From Ruminococcaceae bacterium UBA1741 (lineage in GTDB: Bacteria > Bacillota > Clostridia > Oscillospirales > Acutalibacteraceae): a stretch of 31,177 nt of DNA. Under the pieces are notes generated by a model that saw nothing but the letters and a program-made list of their open reading frames with translations, made no database searches and had not been told where the DNA came from. Made by a program: the position numbers and the translations under genes. The stretch covers positions 1-31,177 of the forward strand of contig DCHX01000019.1 in assembly GCA_002315685.1 (NCBI GenBank), written 5' to 3'. The first letter of the stretch is position 1; each line of letters starts with the position of its first letter. Below are positions 6,883 through 13,664 of the stretch, in pieces.

Positions 6883-7593
6883 TTATTCCTTAGAAATACT
6901 ATCCTTAATAAGCTTCATTTTTTCATAAAGCTTATCGGTTTCCTCTTTGCCGAACCATTCTCTAACGGCATCCATAGCCTCACGAAGCTTAGGAGGTCTT
7001 GACACAACCGAATGTGTATCCGTAGCGATAAAATCTACATAGCCTTTTTTAATCATCCGTTTGCATAAATTTTTGTACGGCCTTGAAAGTAACGAAACAG
7101 CATTTATTTGAATCATACAGTTTTCATTATCCTTACAAAATTTAAGGAGTTTTCCAAAACCGCCCTGCCTTGAATATCTTTCAATATGTGCAATAATAGG
7201 CACAAGCCCTAAACAGCAATAAATATCTTTAAGGTCTTCGATTAAACTATCGGTTATTCTTTCGTAAGGAATTTCTATTAAAAGATATTTGGAATTATGA
7301 AGCGTAAGCTTTTTAAGCTCTTCACTTTTTCCGATTCCTCTGAAATAATAAACCTCTGCACCTAAATAAATATTTGGTATATCGCCTTTTGTCTTGCTAA
7401 GCAAAAAATTAAGGCTATCTTCCCGCCTTTTCAGGAAACCGTCCATATTATCCTTCATCGGCAGAAAATGCGGAGTGGCAATAATATCGGTTATTCCCTG
7501 CATTTTTATCATTTCAATCAATTCAAGCGAAATATCAACATCTCTCGGTCCGTCATCAACGGCAGGCAAAATGTGTGAGTGAATATCAATCAT
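6883..7593 (-). CDS. cpsB: CpsB/YwqE-type PHP-family protein-tyrosine phosphatase
   Basis: A 236-residue manganese-dependent phosphatase of the PHP superfamily that removes phosphate from the tyrosine tail of CpsD-type kinases. The metal-binding residues are visible: His5 and His7 in DIHSHILP, the DDGP that follows, His42 in ATPHF, Glu80 in LGAEVYYF, His136 in AHIERY, and Asp192/His194 in ATDTHS. The start is placed at the ATG at 7593, which has AAGGAG 8 nt upstream. It lies downstream of its presumed substrate kinase (cpsD), from which it is separated by a small hairpin, and upstream of pgeF. Length and motifs match the family with nothing missing. Confidence 0.93.
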   Translation of the reverse strand: MIDIHSHILPAVDDGPRDVDISLELIEMIKMQGITDIIATPHFLPMKDNMDGFLKRREDSLNFLLSKTKGDIPNIYLGAEVYYFRGIGKSEELKKLTLHNSKYLLIEIPYERITDSLIEDLKDIYCCLGLVPIIAHIERYSRQGGFGKLLKFCKDNENCMIQINAVSLLSRPYKNLCKRMIKKGYVDFIATDTHSVVSRPPKLREAMDAVREWFGKEETDKLYEKMKLIKDSISKE

Positions 7594-7615
7594 ACTTGCA
7601 ACTCCTTTCAACTAA

Positions 7616-7643
7616 TTTAGGAGAGATATACATCCCTCCTAAA
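7616..7643 (-). promoter_or_regulatory. Intercistronic hairpin between cpsD and cpsB
   Basis: TTTAGGAG (7616-7623) pairs with CTCCTAAA (7636-7643), immediately after the cpsD stop. There is no U run on the minus side, so it is more likely an mRNA stability or partial-attenuation element than a full terminator. Confidence 0.45.
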
Positions 7644-7646
7644 AAA

Positions 7647-8537
7647 TTACATATTTCCGTTATTGTTTCTGTTATTAAAGTTATTGAAATTATTGAAGCC
7701 GTTATTCGGCTGATTATTAAAGGGTATTTGATTATTATTTCCATAACCGCTTCGATAATAGCCGTAGCTTGAATAATTCGAATAGGAATATTTACGGTAA
7801 ATATATTTATTCTTATTTCTCGGATTAGCACCGTTCATCACGGCACCTAAAATATTAACATTTGAAAATCTTAAAACATCAATCGCTTTTTGAATCGAAT
7901 AATGAGGTGTGTATCCGTCACGGACAACAAGAACAGCGCCTGAGGTATGAGGTGCTACAAGAATAGAATCGGACACGATATTAAGCGGAGGAGTATCCAC
8001 TATAACAAAATCGTAAACCGCGCAGACATATTTCATTACCTCTTCAAATTTTTGCGAGCCCAACAATTCAGAAGGGTTAGGAGGAATGGAACCGGCAGTC
8101 AAAATAAACAGATTCGTGTTAATTTCTTTAACACATTCGCCTACATTCTTTTCTCCTATTAAAACATTCGTCAAACCGTCGGTATTCTTAATTTTGAATT
8201 TTCTATGAAGCGATGCGCGTCTTAAATCGGCATCAATAAGTAAAACCTTTTTGCCGAGCTGCGAAAAAGCAACGGCTAAATTAGAAGAGGTTGTTGATTT
8301 TCCTTCACTTGCATTTGCACTTGTAACGGTAATTGCATTACCGCCGCATTCGGAAATTAAAAAGGCAATACTCGTACGAATATTCTTATAGGATTCAACT
8401 ATTGCAAAAGGAATTTTCTTATTTATAGTTACGGTCTTTTTTGCTTCGGACTCGTCAGAGGAATTTATATCCTTTACCGATATTACATCGGCATCATCAG
8501 GAATATTCTTTTTACTCTTTTTGCCAAAAAATGCCAT
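7647..8537 (-). CDS. cpsD: CpsD/YwqD-type bacterial tyrosine kinase with Asn-rich tail
   Basis: A 296-residue cytoplasmic BY-kinase that autophosphorylates on C-terminal tyrosines and works with the Wzz-like membrane protein to control polysaccharide chain length. Walker A is SANASEGKST (73-82), Walker A' LLIDADLRR (99-107) and Walker B VIVDTPP (178-184). The tyrosine cluster at 245-265 holds nine Tyr residues. Beyond it lies an unusual tail (267-296) of Asn, Phe and Gly in short FNNFNN-like repeats, which typical CpsD proteins, ending at the Tyr cluster, do not have. The ATG at 8537 follows AAAGGCGG and lies 2 nt beyond the wzz stop, so the two are translationally coupled. A TTG two codons earlier is an alternative start. 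Confidence 0.93.
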   Translation of the reverse strand: MAFFGKKSKKNIPDDADVISVKDINSSDESEAKKTVTINKKIPFAIVESYKNIRTSIAFLISECGGNAITVTSANASEGKSTTSSNLAVAFSQLGKKVLLIDADLRRASLHRKFKIKNTDGLTNVLIGEKNVGECVKEINTNLFILTAGSIPPNPSELLGSQKFEEVMKYVCAVYDFVIVDTPPLNIVSDSILVAPHTSGAVLVVRDGYTPHYSIQKAIDVLRFSNVNILGAVMNGANPRNKNKYIYRKYSYSNYSSYGYYRSGYGNNNQIPFNNQPNNGFNNFNNFNNRNNNGNM

Positions 8538-8539
8538 AA

Positions 8540-9283
8540 TCAATAACCGCCTTTCCCGTAATATCCGTAATGCGAATCAGAGGACACCGCATTTTCAAAA
8601 TCCGGTATTGAACCGAGCAACGGAATATCATACTTTTCAAGAAATTCTTCTTCGCCTCTGATTGCCTTATTAGAAGCGTCAATAATAAATACCAAGCCAA
8701 AGCTTATTGCGGCACCTATAACACCCGCAATAAAAACAGTGGACAATGTTCTCGGGTAAACCTTTGAATAGTTAAAGGAAGGAGAAGATATTTTCAAAAT
8801 CGCATTCGGAATATATTCAGGTAAATAATCACAGGCAATTTCCGCAAAATCATTAGCAAGTGTTACAGCCTCATTACCGTTGGTTGACTTAAAAGAAATA
8901 TCAATGAAAATCGAATAATCGTCTCTTTTTTCGACAGTCGCCATACTCATAAGCGTACCGTAAGAGTATTTGCCGTCGGTTTTTTCAGCCAATTTCTTAT
9001 AAATATCGGGAGTTTTAAGTATTTCAACAACCGTATAGGTAAGATTTACAGAAGCACTGATATCAGCCGAATTAACACGGTCGCTGTTATAAGAGCTTGT
9101 GCTGTCTTGTGTTACAATCGCACCGTTTGTCAGCAAAACAGAGGATTTCGCACTATACATCGGGGTTGCGATAATCTTACAGTAAGAAAAAGCACCTATT
9201 GAAAAAATAACAAAGCTCAATACAAGCACCCATAAGCGTTTCCAAGCAAGACGCAAAAAATACATTATTGAATATTCTTGCAT
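8540..9283 (-). CDS. cpsC: Wzz/CpsC-type chain-length determinant and kinase activator
   Basis: A 247-residue protein with two membrane segments (about 17-38 and 181-201) enclosing an extracytoplasmic domain, and a short cytoplasmic tail. This is the Firmicutes CpsC/YwqC layout. YPRTL just before the second segment is the Pro-containing motif usual in Wzz proteins. The C-terminal tail ends in a Tyr- and Gly-rich stretch (YGYYGKGGY), and in this family the C-terminus activates the separate kinase CpsD. The start is the ATG at 9283 with GGTGA 5 nt upstream; TTG/GTG codons just upstream are less likely. It is first in its operon, behind a consensus promoter with an operator-like repeat. No flippase, polymerase or glycosyltransferase gene is nearby. 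Confidence 0.88.
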   Translation of the reverse strand: MQEYSIMYFLRLAWKRLWVLVLSFVIFSIGAFSYCKIIATPMYSAKSSVLLTNGAIVTQDSTSSYNSDRVNSADISASVNLTYTVVEILKTPDIYKKLAEKTDGKYSYGTLMSMATVEKRDDYSIFIDISFKSTNGNEAVTLANDFAEIACDYLPEYIPNAILKISSPSFNYSKVYPRTLSTVFIAGVIGAAISFGLVFIIDASNKAIRGEEEFLEKYDIPLLGSIPDFENAVSSDSHYGYYGKGGY

Positions 9284-9312
9284 AATAATCACCAAATCTT
9301 TCTAAAAAACAC

Positions 9313-9352
9313 AAATATACATTTTTATTATATTACATACAAATGTATATTT
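9313..9352. promoter_or_regulatory. Candidate operator: perfect 12-bp inverted repeat around the -10
   Basis: AAATATACATTT (9313-9324) and AAATGTATATTT (9341-9352) are exact reverse complements separated by 16 bp. One arm overlaps the -35 and spacer and the other covers the likely transcription start, with the -10 between them. Only one arm would be transcribed, so this suggests protein binding to DNA rather than an RNA hairpin. No regulator gene is adjacent. Confidence 0.6.
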
Positions 9353-9355
9353 CAA
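9327..9355 (-). promoter_or_regulatory. Promoter of the cpsC-cpsD-cpsB-pgeF operon
   Basis: TTGAAA (9355..9350), a 17-nt spacer and TATAAT (9332..9327) on the minus strand. The bases upstream through the -35 (GTACTTGAAAT) are identical to those at the minus-strand promoter at 4260..4250. Confidence 0.75.
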
Positions 9356-9394
9356 GTACTTTTATAAAATTGCCGCCGCCGAGAAACAAAAAAC

Positions 9395-9455
9395 AAATTT
9401 GTTGAAAATTCGCAAATTCTTAAATTCATAAATTTATTGAAAATTTGTTGAAAAT
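9395..9455. repeat. AT-rich imperfect direct repeats upstream of tRNA-Leu
   Basis: AAATTTGTTGAAAAT appears at 9395-9409 and 9441-9455, with the variant AAATTTATTGAAAAT at 9430-9444. The stretch lies 13-70 bp upstream of the tRNA -35 and could act as an UP element. I see no gene between 9296 and 9505. Confidence 0.55.
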
Positions 9456-9467
9456 GGGATTTTTATC

Positions 9468-9496
9468 TTGACAAATCGCTTAACACAATATAATAT
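9468..9496 (+). promoter_or_regulatory. Promoter of tRNA-Leu
   Basis: TTGACA (9468-9473) is followed by TAATAT (9491-9496, 17-nt spacer) or by TATAAT (9489-9494, 15-nt spacer). The mature tRNA begins 9-11 nt after the -10, so the primary transcript has almost no leader. Confidence 0.7.
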
Positions 9497-9505
9497 AGTA
9501 TATAT

Positions 9506-9592
9506 GCCGCTGTGGCGGAATAGGCAGACGCAAGGGACTTAAAATCCCTCGGTAGCGATACCGTACCGGTTCAAGTCCGGTCAGCGGCACCA
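9506..9592 (+). tRNA. tRNA-Leu (anticodon UAA)
   Basis: Acceptor arms GCCGCTG and CAGCGGC pair perfectly, followed by discriminator A and encoded CCA. The anticodon loop CTTAAAA sits in an AGGGA/TCCCT stem, giving anticodon TAA for UUA codons. The long variable arm and the GGTTCAAGTCC T-loop region fit the class II tRNA-Leu form. Confidence 0.96.
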
Positions 9593-9628
9593 AAAATCGA
9601 CAATTCTCTGGTGAGGGTTGTCGATTTT
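9593..9628 (+). terminator. Terminator of tRNA-Leu
   Basis: AAAATCGACAA (9593-9603) pairs with TTGTCGATTTT (9618-9628), with an inner CTC/GAG pairing around TGGT. It follows the CCA directly and ends in four T. Confidence 0.75.
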
Positions 9629-9710
9629 ACTTATTACATCTTCACTATTCACTTTTCACTAATAAGAATTGTCGATTTTTGGGAAGTAATAAGTAATAGG
9701 TAATAGTGAA
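9593..9710. repeat. Cluster of inverted repeats downstream of tRNA-Leu
   Basis: AAAATCGACAATT (9593-9605) has an exact inverted copy, AATTGTCGATTTT (9667-9679), besides the terminator arm at 9618-9628. ACTTATTAC (9629-9637) is inverted at 9686-9694, and TTCACTATT (9641-9649) at 9702-9710. The arms are not all nested, so it is not one clean hairpin; it resembles a degraded miniature element. No gene is visible between 9593 and 9750. Confidence 0.6.
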
Positions 9711-9722
9711 TAAGTATTCTTT

Positions 9723-9746
9723 GCAAGACTTTGTCTTGCGTTTTTT
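9723..9746 (+). terminator. Terminator-like palindrome GCAAGAC-TTT-GTCTTGC with T run
   Basis: A seven-pair stem (9723-9729 / 9733-9739) with a TTT loop is followed by GTTTTTT. It may be a second stop for tRNA-Leu transcription. Its GACTTTGTC core is the same as in the first palindrome of the 137-312 array. Confidence 0.6.
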
Positions 9747-9751
9747 ATTTT

Positions 9752-9874
9752 GATATTGTATTATTTTTTAAAAGCGGATATTATAATGATAATGCAATAT
9801 TAACCGACTGTATCGAACTCAAAAAAATCCTTATTTCCTCTATCGGCACCGCAAGAAAAATCAATAAGATATAA
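9752..9874 (+). pseudogene. Remnant of a four-helix-bundle (S23/IVP-like) gene, C-terminal part
   Basis: An open frame ending at TAA 9872-9874 reads FFKSGYYNDNAILTDC followed by IELKKILISSIGTARK. This matches the pattern I know for the end of four-helix-bundle proteins: L-x-x-SGY, a loop, then S-I-x-x-DC-x-EL-x-K-x-L-x-x-x-I-x-TAK. There is no start codon or ribosome site in front. Homology fades upstream of about 9750 into the palindrome, and a stop lies in frame at 9707-9709, so roughly the first two thirds are gone. It lies between tRNA-Leu and the convergent EamA gene. The call comes from pattern recall on about 40 residues. Confidence 0.55.
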
Positions 9875-9924
9875 ACAACCGCCGTTGAGGGATTTTCTTA
9901 TTTTGTGTCCTTAATTTTATTTAT

Positions 9925-10836
9925 CTAAACCGACCTATGCGCTTTGTTTTTTAAGTTTCCTTTCAAATTCAACAGTAAAACCGCAAACAGCACAATTACT
10001 ATTCCGATGTATTCAAACATAGTGGGTGTATGACCTAACATAATATCAATAATCATCGCAACAACCGGCTCAACCGTAGCAATTATTATCGCAATACTCG
10101 GCGATACGACCTTTAATCCGGACGAATAACAAATATACGGTATAACCGTATTAAGCAACGCCATAGAAAAAATTACAATAATCGGATTATAACTTACCGT
10201 ATATAATCTAATAGTATGTACAAAATTATCAGATAAAATCAGTCCTGACGAAATAAGCACAAATATAAATGAGTAAAAATTTATTGTATATGCCGAATAT
10301 CCTTTTTTAGTTAAAACGCTGCTGAAAATACCGAACAATGAATAACCGAAGCCGGTTAAAAGTCCATATATAAGTCCCTTTGCGGTTATACCGCCGGATG
10401 AACCGATAGCGCCCGAAACAAATGCCACTCCGACAACAGCCAAGAGGCAACAAATTATTTTTGTAGGATTGATTTTTTCTTTCAAAAAAAATATCGAAAT
10501 AATCATAACAAATATCGGAGCCGTGTACATAAGCACCGCGGCAACGGAAAGATTTGTATATGCCATAGTCTTATAATAACAAAAATTAAAGAAGGTAATG
10601 CTTCCGATTCCCGTAATTGCAAAAAGCCATATATCTTTCAATTTAATTCTGAATAATTTTTTATCAAACATTATCATAAATATTCCGAGTTGAATAACAG
10701 TAAAAAATGCTCTGCCGAATATTATGCCGATTTCCTTAATTCCGTAAAGGTCTCTTAAAGTGTTGACAAACAGTCCCGCTGTTCCCCAAAACAATGCCGA
10801 AATAAATATAAGTAATGTTCCTATGCTCTTTTTCAT
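9925..10836 (-). CDS. EamA/DMT-family transporter
   Basis: A 303-residue integral membrane protein made of two EamA repeats, each of about five hydrophobic helices (near 5-140 and 155-290). It shows the family pattern: FWGTAGLF early in repeat 1, MYTAPIFVMIISIFFLKEK at its end, and the corresponding SPSIAIIIATVEPVVAMI in repeat 2. Members move metabolites such as amino acids or nucleotide-related compounds across the membrane; the substrate here cannot be read. The ATG at 10836 follows AGGGGAG; a longer start is not supported. It appears monocistronic with a good promoter at 10887-10916. No strong terminator is visible; only a weak CAAC/GTTG hairpin lies near 9876-9887. Confidence 0.9.
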   Translation of the reverse strand: MKKSIGTLLIFISALFWGTAGLFVNTLRDLYGIKEIGIIFGRAFFTVIQLGIFMIMFDKKLFRIKLKDIWLFAITGIGSITFFNFCYYKTMAYTNLSVAAVLMYTAPIFVMIISIFFLKEKINPTKIICCLLAVVGVAFVSGAIGSSGGITAKGLIYGLLTGFGYSLFGIFSSVLTKKGYSAYTINFYSFIFVLISSGLILSDNFVHTIRLYTVSYNPIIVIFSMALLNTVIPYICYSSGLKVVSPSIAIIIATVEPVVAMIIDIMLGHTPTMFEYIGIVIVLFAVLLLNLKGNLKNKAHRSV

Positions 10837-10886
10837 AAAAACTCCCCTAAACAACTAAAACAAACAAGCTATTTTTTTACCGTATT

Positions 10887-10916
10887 ATTATATGCCCTGC
10901 TTTTCTATTATGTCAA
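10887..10916 (-). promoter_or_regulatory. Promoter of the EamA gene
   Basis: TTGACA (10916..10911), an 18-nt spacer and TATAAT (10892..10887), leaving a leader of about 45 nt before the start codon. Confidence 0.8.
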
Positions 10917-10991
10917 GTTAAATAAATCAAACCAAACAAGTCTGTATTTTGAATTTTTAAAATAAATATACCCGCAATTAACAAGCAAGAG

Positions 10992-11027
10992 AAAATGAGG
11001 ATGGTTGCATTCGCCCATCCTCATTTT
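10992..11027 (-). terminator. Terminator after plsC
   Basis: AAAATGAGGATGG (10992-11004) pairs with CCATCCTCATTTT (11015-11027). It lies 3 nt beyond the plsC stop and ends in TTTTC on the minus strand. Confidence 0.8.
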
Positions 11028-11030
11028 TTG

Positions 11031-11855
11031 TTATTTGTTTTTTCTGTTATTTATGCTTTCGAGCATTTTGTCATAAACCCTTTTGCCGATTTCGTCGGTT
11101 TTCATATCACTAAATTCGGTTTCGGGGATAACCTCTACAACATCTAAAAACACTTCGGTTTTTCGCTTAAAGAGGTTTTTAAGTATCTTTTCGGAGTTTA
11201 CAAGGGTGCAAACCACGATAGGCGCTTTTGCTTTTGTGGCAATTTTGAACGCCCCGTTTCTAAGCTCTTGAAGATTACCGTCCTTGCTTGTATAGCCCTC
11301 GGGAAAAATTCCTATGCTTACCTTATCGTCTTGTATATAGCTTACCGCCTTTACGATAGTCTTTACTGCCTCACGGTTGTTTTGGCGGTCAATAGGCAGA
11401 CAATAAAGCTTTTTCATACATTTAGCGACAAAGGGGAAAAGGTCATACGCCTCTTTTTTAGCGACAAAACCGAGGCAAAGCTCGGGCAAAGCGCATATAA
11501 TCACGGCAGGGTCAACATTGTTTACATGATTACAAACAAGCAGTACCTTTTTGTCGGTTGTAATTTTTTCTTTTCCCGTAACTGTAATTTTTACACCCAT
11601 AAGCTTAAATGCCAAAGGTAAAGTAATATTGACAAGCCCTCTGTATATTGAGCTTAAAACATTTCTTTCGGTTTTAGCGTTCACAAGTGCCGTCCAAACA
11701 AAAAACAACGCCAACTGTATAATAACAAATCCCAAAAAGAACGAAACAAAAAGAACGGGCACCAACCACCAAGAATAAGGCTCTCTTAAAATTTTATAAA
11801 AATTATCGAGAATAGGAATAAGCGCCGCAGAGGTTACAAGATAAAAATAAAACAT
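11031..11855 (-). CDS. plsC: 1-acyl-sn-glycerol-3-phosphate acyltransferase (PlsC family)
   Basis: A 274-residue membrane-associated acyltransferase. Two hydrophobic segments occupy about residues 1-15 and 28-58. The catalytic block I reads NHVNNVD (NHx4D) near residue 109, and the acceptor-binding block FPEGYTS lies near 188. It should transfer an acyl chain to lysophosphatidate or a similar lysolipid in phospholipid synthesis. The N-terminal membrane part is longer than in minimal PlsC proteins but common in Clostridia. It follows the small Cys protein by 15 nt and ends the LCP operon. Another acceptor within the family is possible. Confidence 0.88.
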   Translation of the reverse strand: MFYFYLVTSAALIPILDNFYKILREPYSWWLVPVLFVSFFLGFVIIQLALFFVWTALVNAKTERNVLSSIYRGLVNITLPLAFKLMGVKITVTGKEKITTDKKVLLVCNHVNNVDPAVIICALPELCLGFVAKKEAYDLFPFVAKCMKKLYCLPIDRQNNREAVKTIVKAVSYIQDDKVSIGIFPEGYTSKDGNLQELRNGAFKIATKAKAPIVVCTLVNSEKILKNLFKRKTEVFLDVVEVIPETEFSDMKTDEIGKRVYDKMLESINNRKNK

Positions 11856-11870
11856 TTATCCTTCTCCCTT

Positions 11871-12056
11871 CTAATTTTGCTTTCTTACAATACTGTACTC
11901 ATCATAAAAATCATAATAAGGACAGTTGTATGTTTTATAGGACAAAAATCTTGCCATTTCGTCCTCGTCTAAATTCATATCGCAAAAATAGTTGTCGCTC
12001 TCTTGGTCATAAATATAATTAGCACAGCTTTCGCAAGAGGTTTTTATATTAGCCAT
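11871..12056 (-). CDS. Small Cys-containing protein, DUF6472-like
   Basis: A 61-residue acidic protein containing CESCANY near the start, then FCDMNLDEDEMARFL and YNCPYYDFYDEYSIVRKQN. Four Cys (two in CxxC form, then one in FCD and one in NCP) could bind a metal. From memory this matches the short Clostridia family DUF6472, which has no known function. Its ATG shares one base with the stop of the LCP gene (TAATG), so the two are translationally coupled. Such proteins recur in Clostridia genomes, which supports it as a real gene. Confidence 0.75.
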   Translation of the reverse strand: MANIKTSCESCANYIYDQESDNYFCDMNLDEDEMARFLSYKTYNCPYYDFYDEYSIVRKQN

Positions 12057-13591
12057 TATTCATCTCCGCCCTCTTGAACAGAGGTAGTAGAAACGGTGGA
12101 TTCAACCTCGCTTGATTGAGTTTTTGAAGAAACATCCTCTTGTGAGCTTACATCCTCGCTTGACACATCCTCGCTTGAAGTATCGGAGGATACACTCGTA
12201 CTCGATGTCGAAGAAACAGTTGAAGAAACGGTGCTTGAAGTAGTCTTACTTGAAGAGGTATAGCTGCCGCTCTTTTTAATCTGCGCATACCAATCGTTCT
12301 TTTCGATTCCGTTTTGAGCCACATATTCCTCGATAGTCATATCATCATAGATAATAGCCTTAATAACCTTTGTCGCATAGGCTAAATCGAAGTAAACAAC
12401 CGAGCCGAAGCTACCCGACGGAGAAGGCATAAGGAAGTTCATTTCGGTCGAGTTTTGCGGTATTCTGTACTGCTCGAATGTAGGAGAAGAGAACATAACC
12501 TTATACGCAATACCCATAATTTCCGAATAGGAAAGGGATGTTTCGGTACACGGAATAAGCGCCTTTGCAAGCTTAACATATTCCGACTTGCTTAAAGTTT
12601 TTGCCTTGTTGAAAAGCTGTTCCATAACATAGCGCTGACGGTCGGTTCTGCCGTAGTCGTTACTTGTTCCCCAAATATTAGTACAGTATCTTATACGGGC
12701 GTAGGCTACCGCTTGAACGCCGTTTAGGTGTTGCTCGCCCGCAGTAGTTACATAGTAATCCTTCGGGTTTAGGTTTTCATATATACATATTTCCTGAATC
12801 ATATCGTTAATGCCGTGGTTATTGTTGCCTCGTGCTTTAACCTCCGACTCGGTAAGGGTAGCGTCTATTCCGCCTACCGCATCAATAATATCCGACATAC
12901 CGTAGAAGTTTACGGTAGCATATTCCGAAATATCAAGCCCGAAATTTCGGTTAAGTGTCTTAATCGCAAGCTCGGGACCTCCCCAGCTATATGCGGCGTT
13001 AATCTTTGTGTAGGTAGTACCGCTGTCCCGCTCGATAGGCACCAAGGTATCTCTCATAAGAGATATTATTTTTACCTTTTTAGTTTGAGCGTTAATACTT
13101 AAAATCATTATACTGTCGGAATTTCCCGTAAAGGAGGTTTTTCCGTCGGTGCTTCGGCTGTCAATTCCGAAAAGCGCAACATTGATTATGCTTTCGTCAA
13201 TTACATTTTCAAAGCCAAGCTCATCGGGGTCGCCCGTAATCTTCTTATAGTTGTAGTCAAAGTACGAAAAAAACCAAACAACCGCAACAATAAGCGCCAA
13301 AAGAATTGCCGAAACAATTTTAATTGCCCTGCGCTTTCCTTTTTTCATACACTTCCACCATTTTTTGATTTTGTAATACTTATCACTAATCCGTTTAGAA
13401 AGACCGTGTTTTTTCTTTCTGTAAGTATATTCTCTATCATTTGACACATAGTTGTCATTTGAGTAAATATCCTTGTTATTTTGCGCGGAATTTGAGAAAA
13501 AATCCTCGATTTGTTTTTCCTTTTTTGAAGATGAGCTTATATCCTCAAAGCCATCGTCGAAATTAAAACCGTATTCCTTATCGTCCTGCAT
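12056..13591 (-). CDS. LytR-CpsA-Psr (LCP) family protein with Ser/Thr-rich tail
   Basis: A 511-residue membrane protein. A charged cytoplasmic N-terminus (1-88) precedes one membrane helix (about 90-110), and the LCP domain follows outside (about 135-345). In the domain, FGIDSR, GNSDSIMILSIN, SLMRDTLVPI, KINAAYSWGG and the late ARIRY and YGRTDRQRYVM are typical. LCP enzymes attach teichoic acids, capsule or other glycopolymers from lipid carriers to peptidoglycan. The last roughly 80 residues are almost entirely Ser, Thr, Val, Glu and Asp in repeats of DVSSE type, a flexible outer tail. ATG 13591 follows AAGGGTG. It heads an operon with the Cys protein and plsC. Which polymer it attaches is unknown. 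Confidence 0.93.
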   Translation of the reverse strand: MQDDKEYGFNFDDGFEDISSSSKKEKQIEDFFSNSAQNNKDIYSNDNYVSNDREYTYRKKKHGLSKRISDKYYKIKKWWKCMKKGKRRAIKIVSAILLALIVAVVWFFSYFDYNYKKITGDPDELGFENVIDESIINVALFGIDSRSTDGKTSFTGNSDSIMILSINAQTKKVKIISLMRDTLVPIERDSGTTYTKINAAYSWGGPELAIKTLNRNFGLDISEYATVNFYGMSDIIDAVGGIDATLTESEVKARGNNNHGINDMIQEICIYENLNPKDYYVTTAGEQHLNGVQAVAYARIRYCTNIWGTSNDYGRTDRQRYVMEQLFNKAKTLSKSEYVKLAKALIPCTETSLSYSEIMGIAYKVMFSSPTFEQYRIPQNSTEMNFLMPSPSGSFGSVVYFDLAYATKVIKAIIYDDMTIEEYVAQNGIEKNDWYAQIKKSGSYTSSSKTTSSTVSSTVSSTSSTSVSSDTSSEDVSSEDVSSQEDVSSKTQSSEVESTVSTTSVQEGGDE

Positions 13592-13631
13592 TTTTTACAC
13601 CCTTACCGTATTCAAACTCAAAGCAAAAAAC

Positions 13632-13660
13632 ATTTTACTGCTTTTTTGTTGCTTTGTAAA
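13632..13660 (-). promoter_or_regulatory. Possible promoter of the LCP operon
   Basis: TTTACA (13660..13655), a 17-nt spacer and TAAAAT (13637..13632). It overlaps a weak hairpin with arms CAAAGCAA (13619-13626) and TTGCTTTG (13649-13656), which may partly end the upstream rsmI transcript. Confidence 0.45.
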
Positions 13661-13664
13661 GAGA

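Noticed and set aside
6624..6893. Plus-strand open frame opposite the start of pgeF
   Set aside because: It is antisense to a well-conserved gene, without a ribosome site or family motif; the same holds for the many frames opposite cysS, recA, rimO and the ATPase.
7575..7831. Open frames opposite and overlapping the end of cpsD
   Set aside because: They arise from the AAY-rich Asn tail and Tyr codons of cpsD read in other frames; composition is low complexity.
9582..9680. Integrated-element attachment site at tRNA-Leu
   Set aside because: The repeated GTCGATTTT segments begin after the CCA and do not duplicate the tRNA 3' end, and no integrase gene is present.
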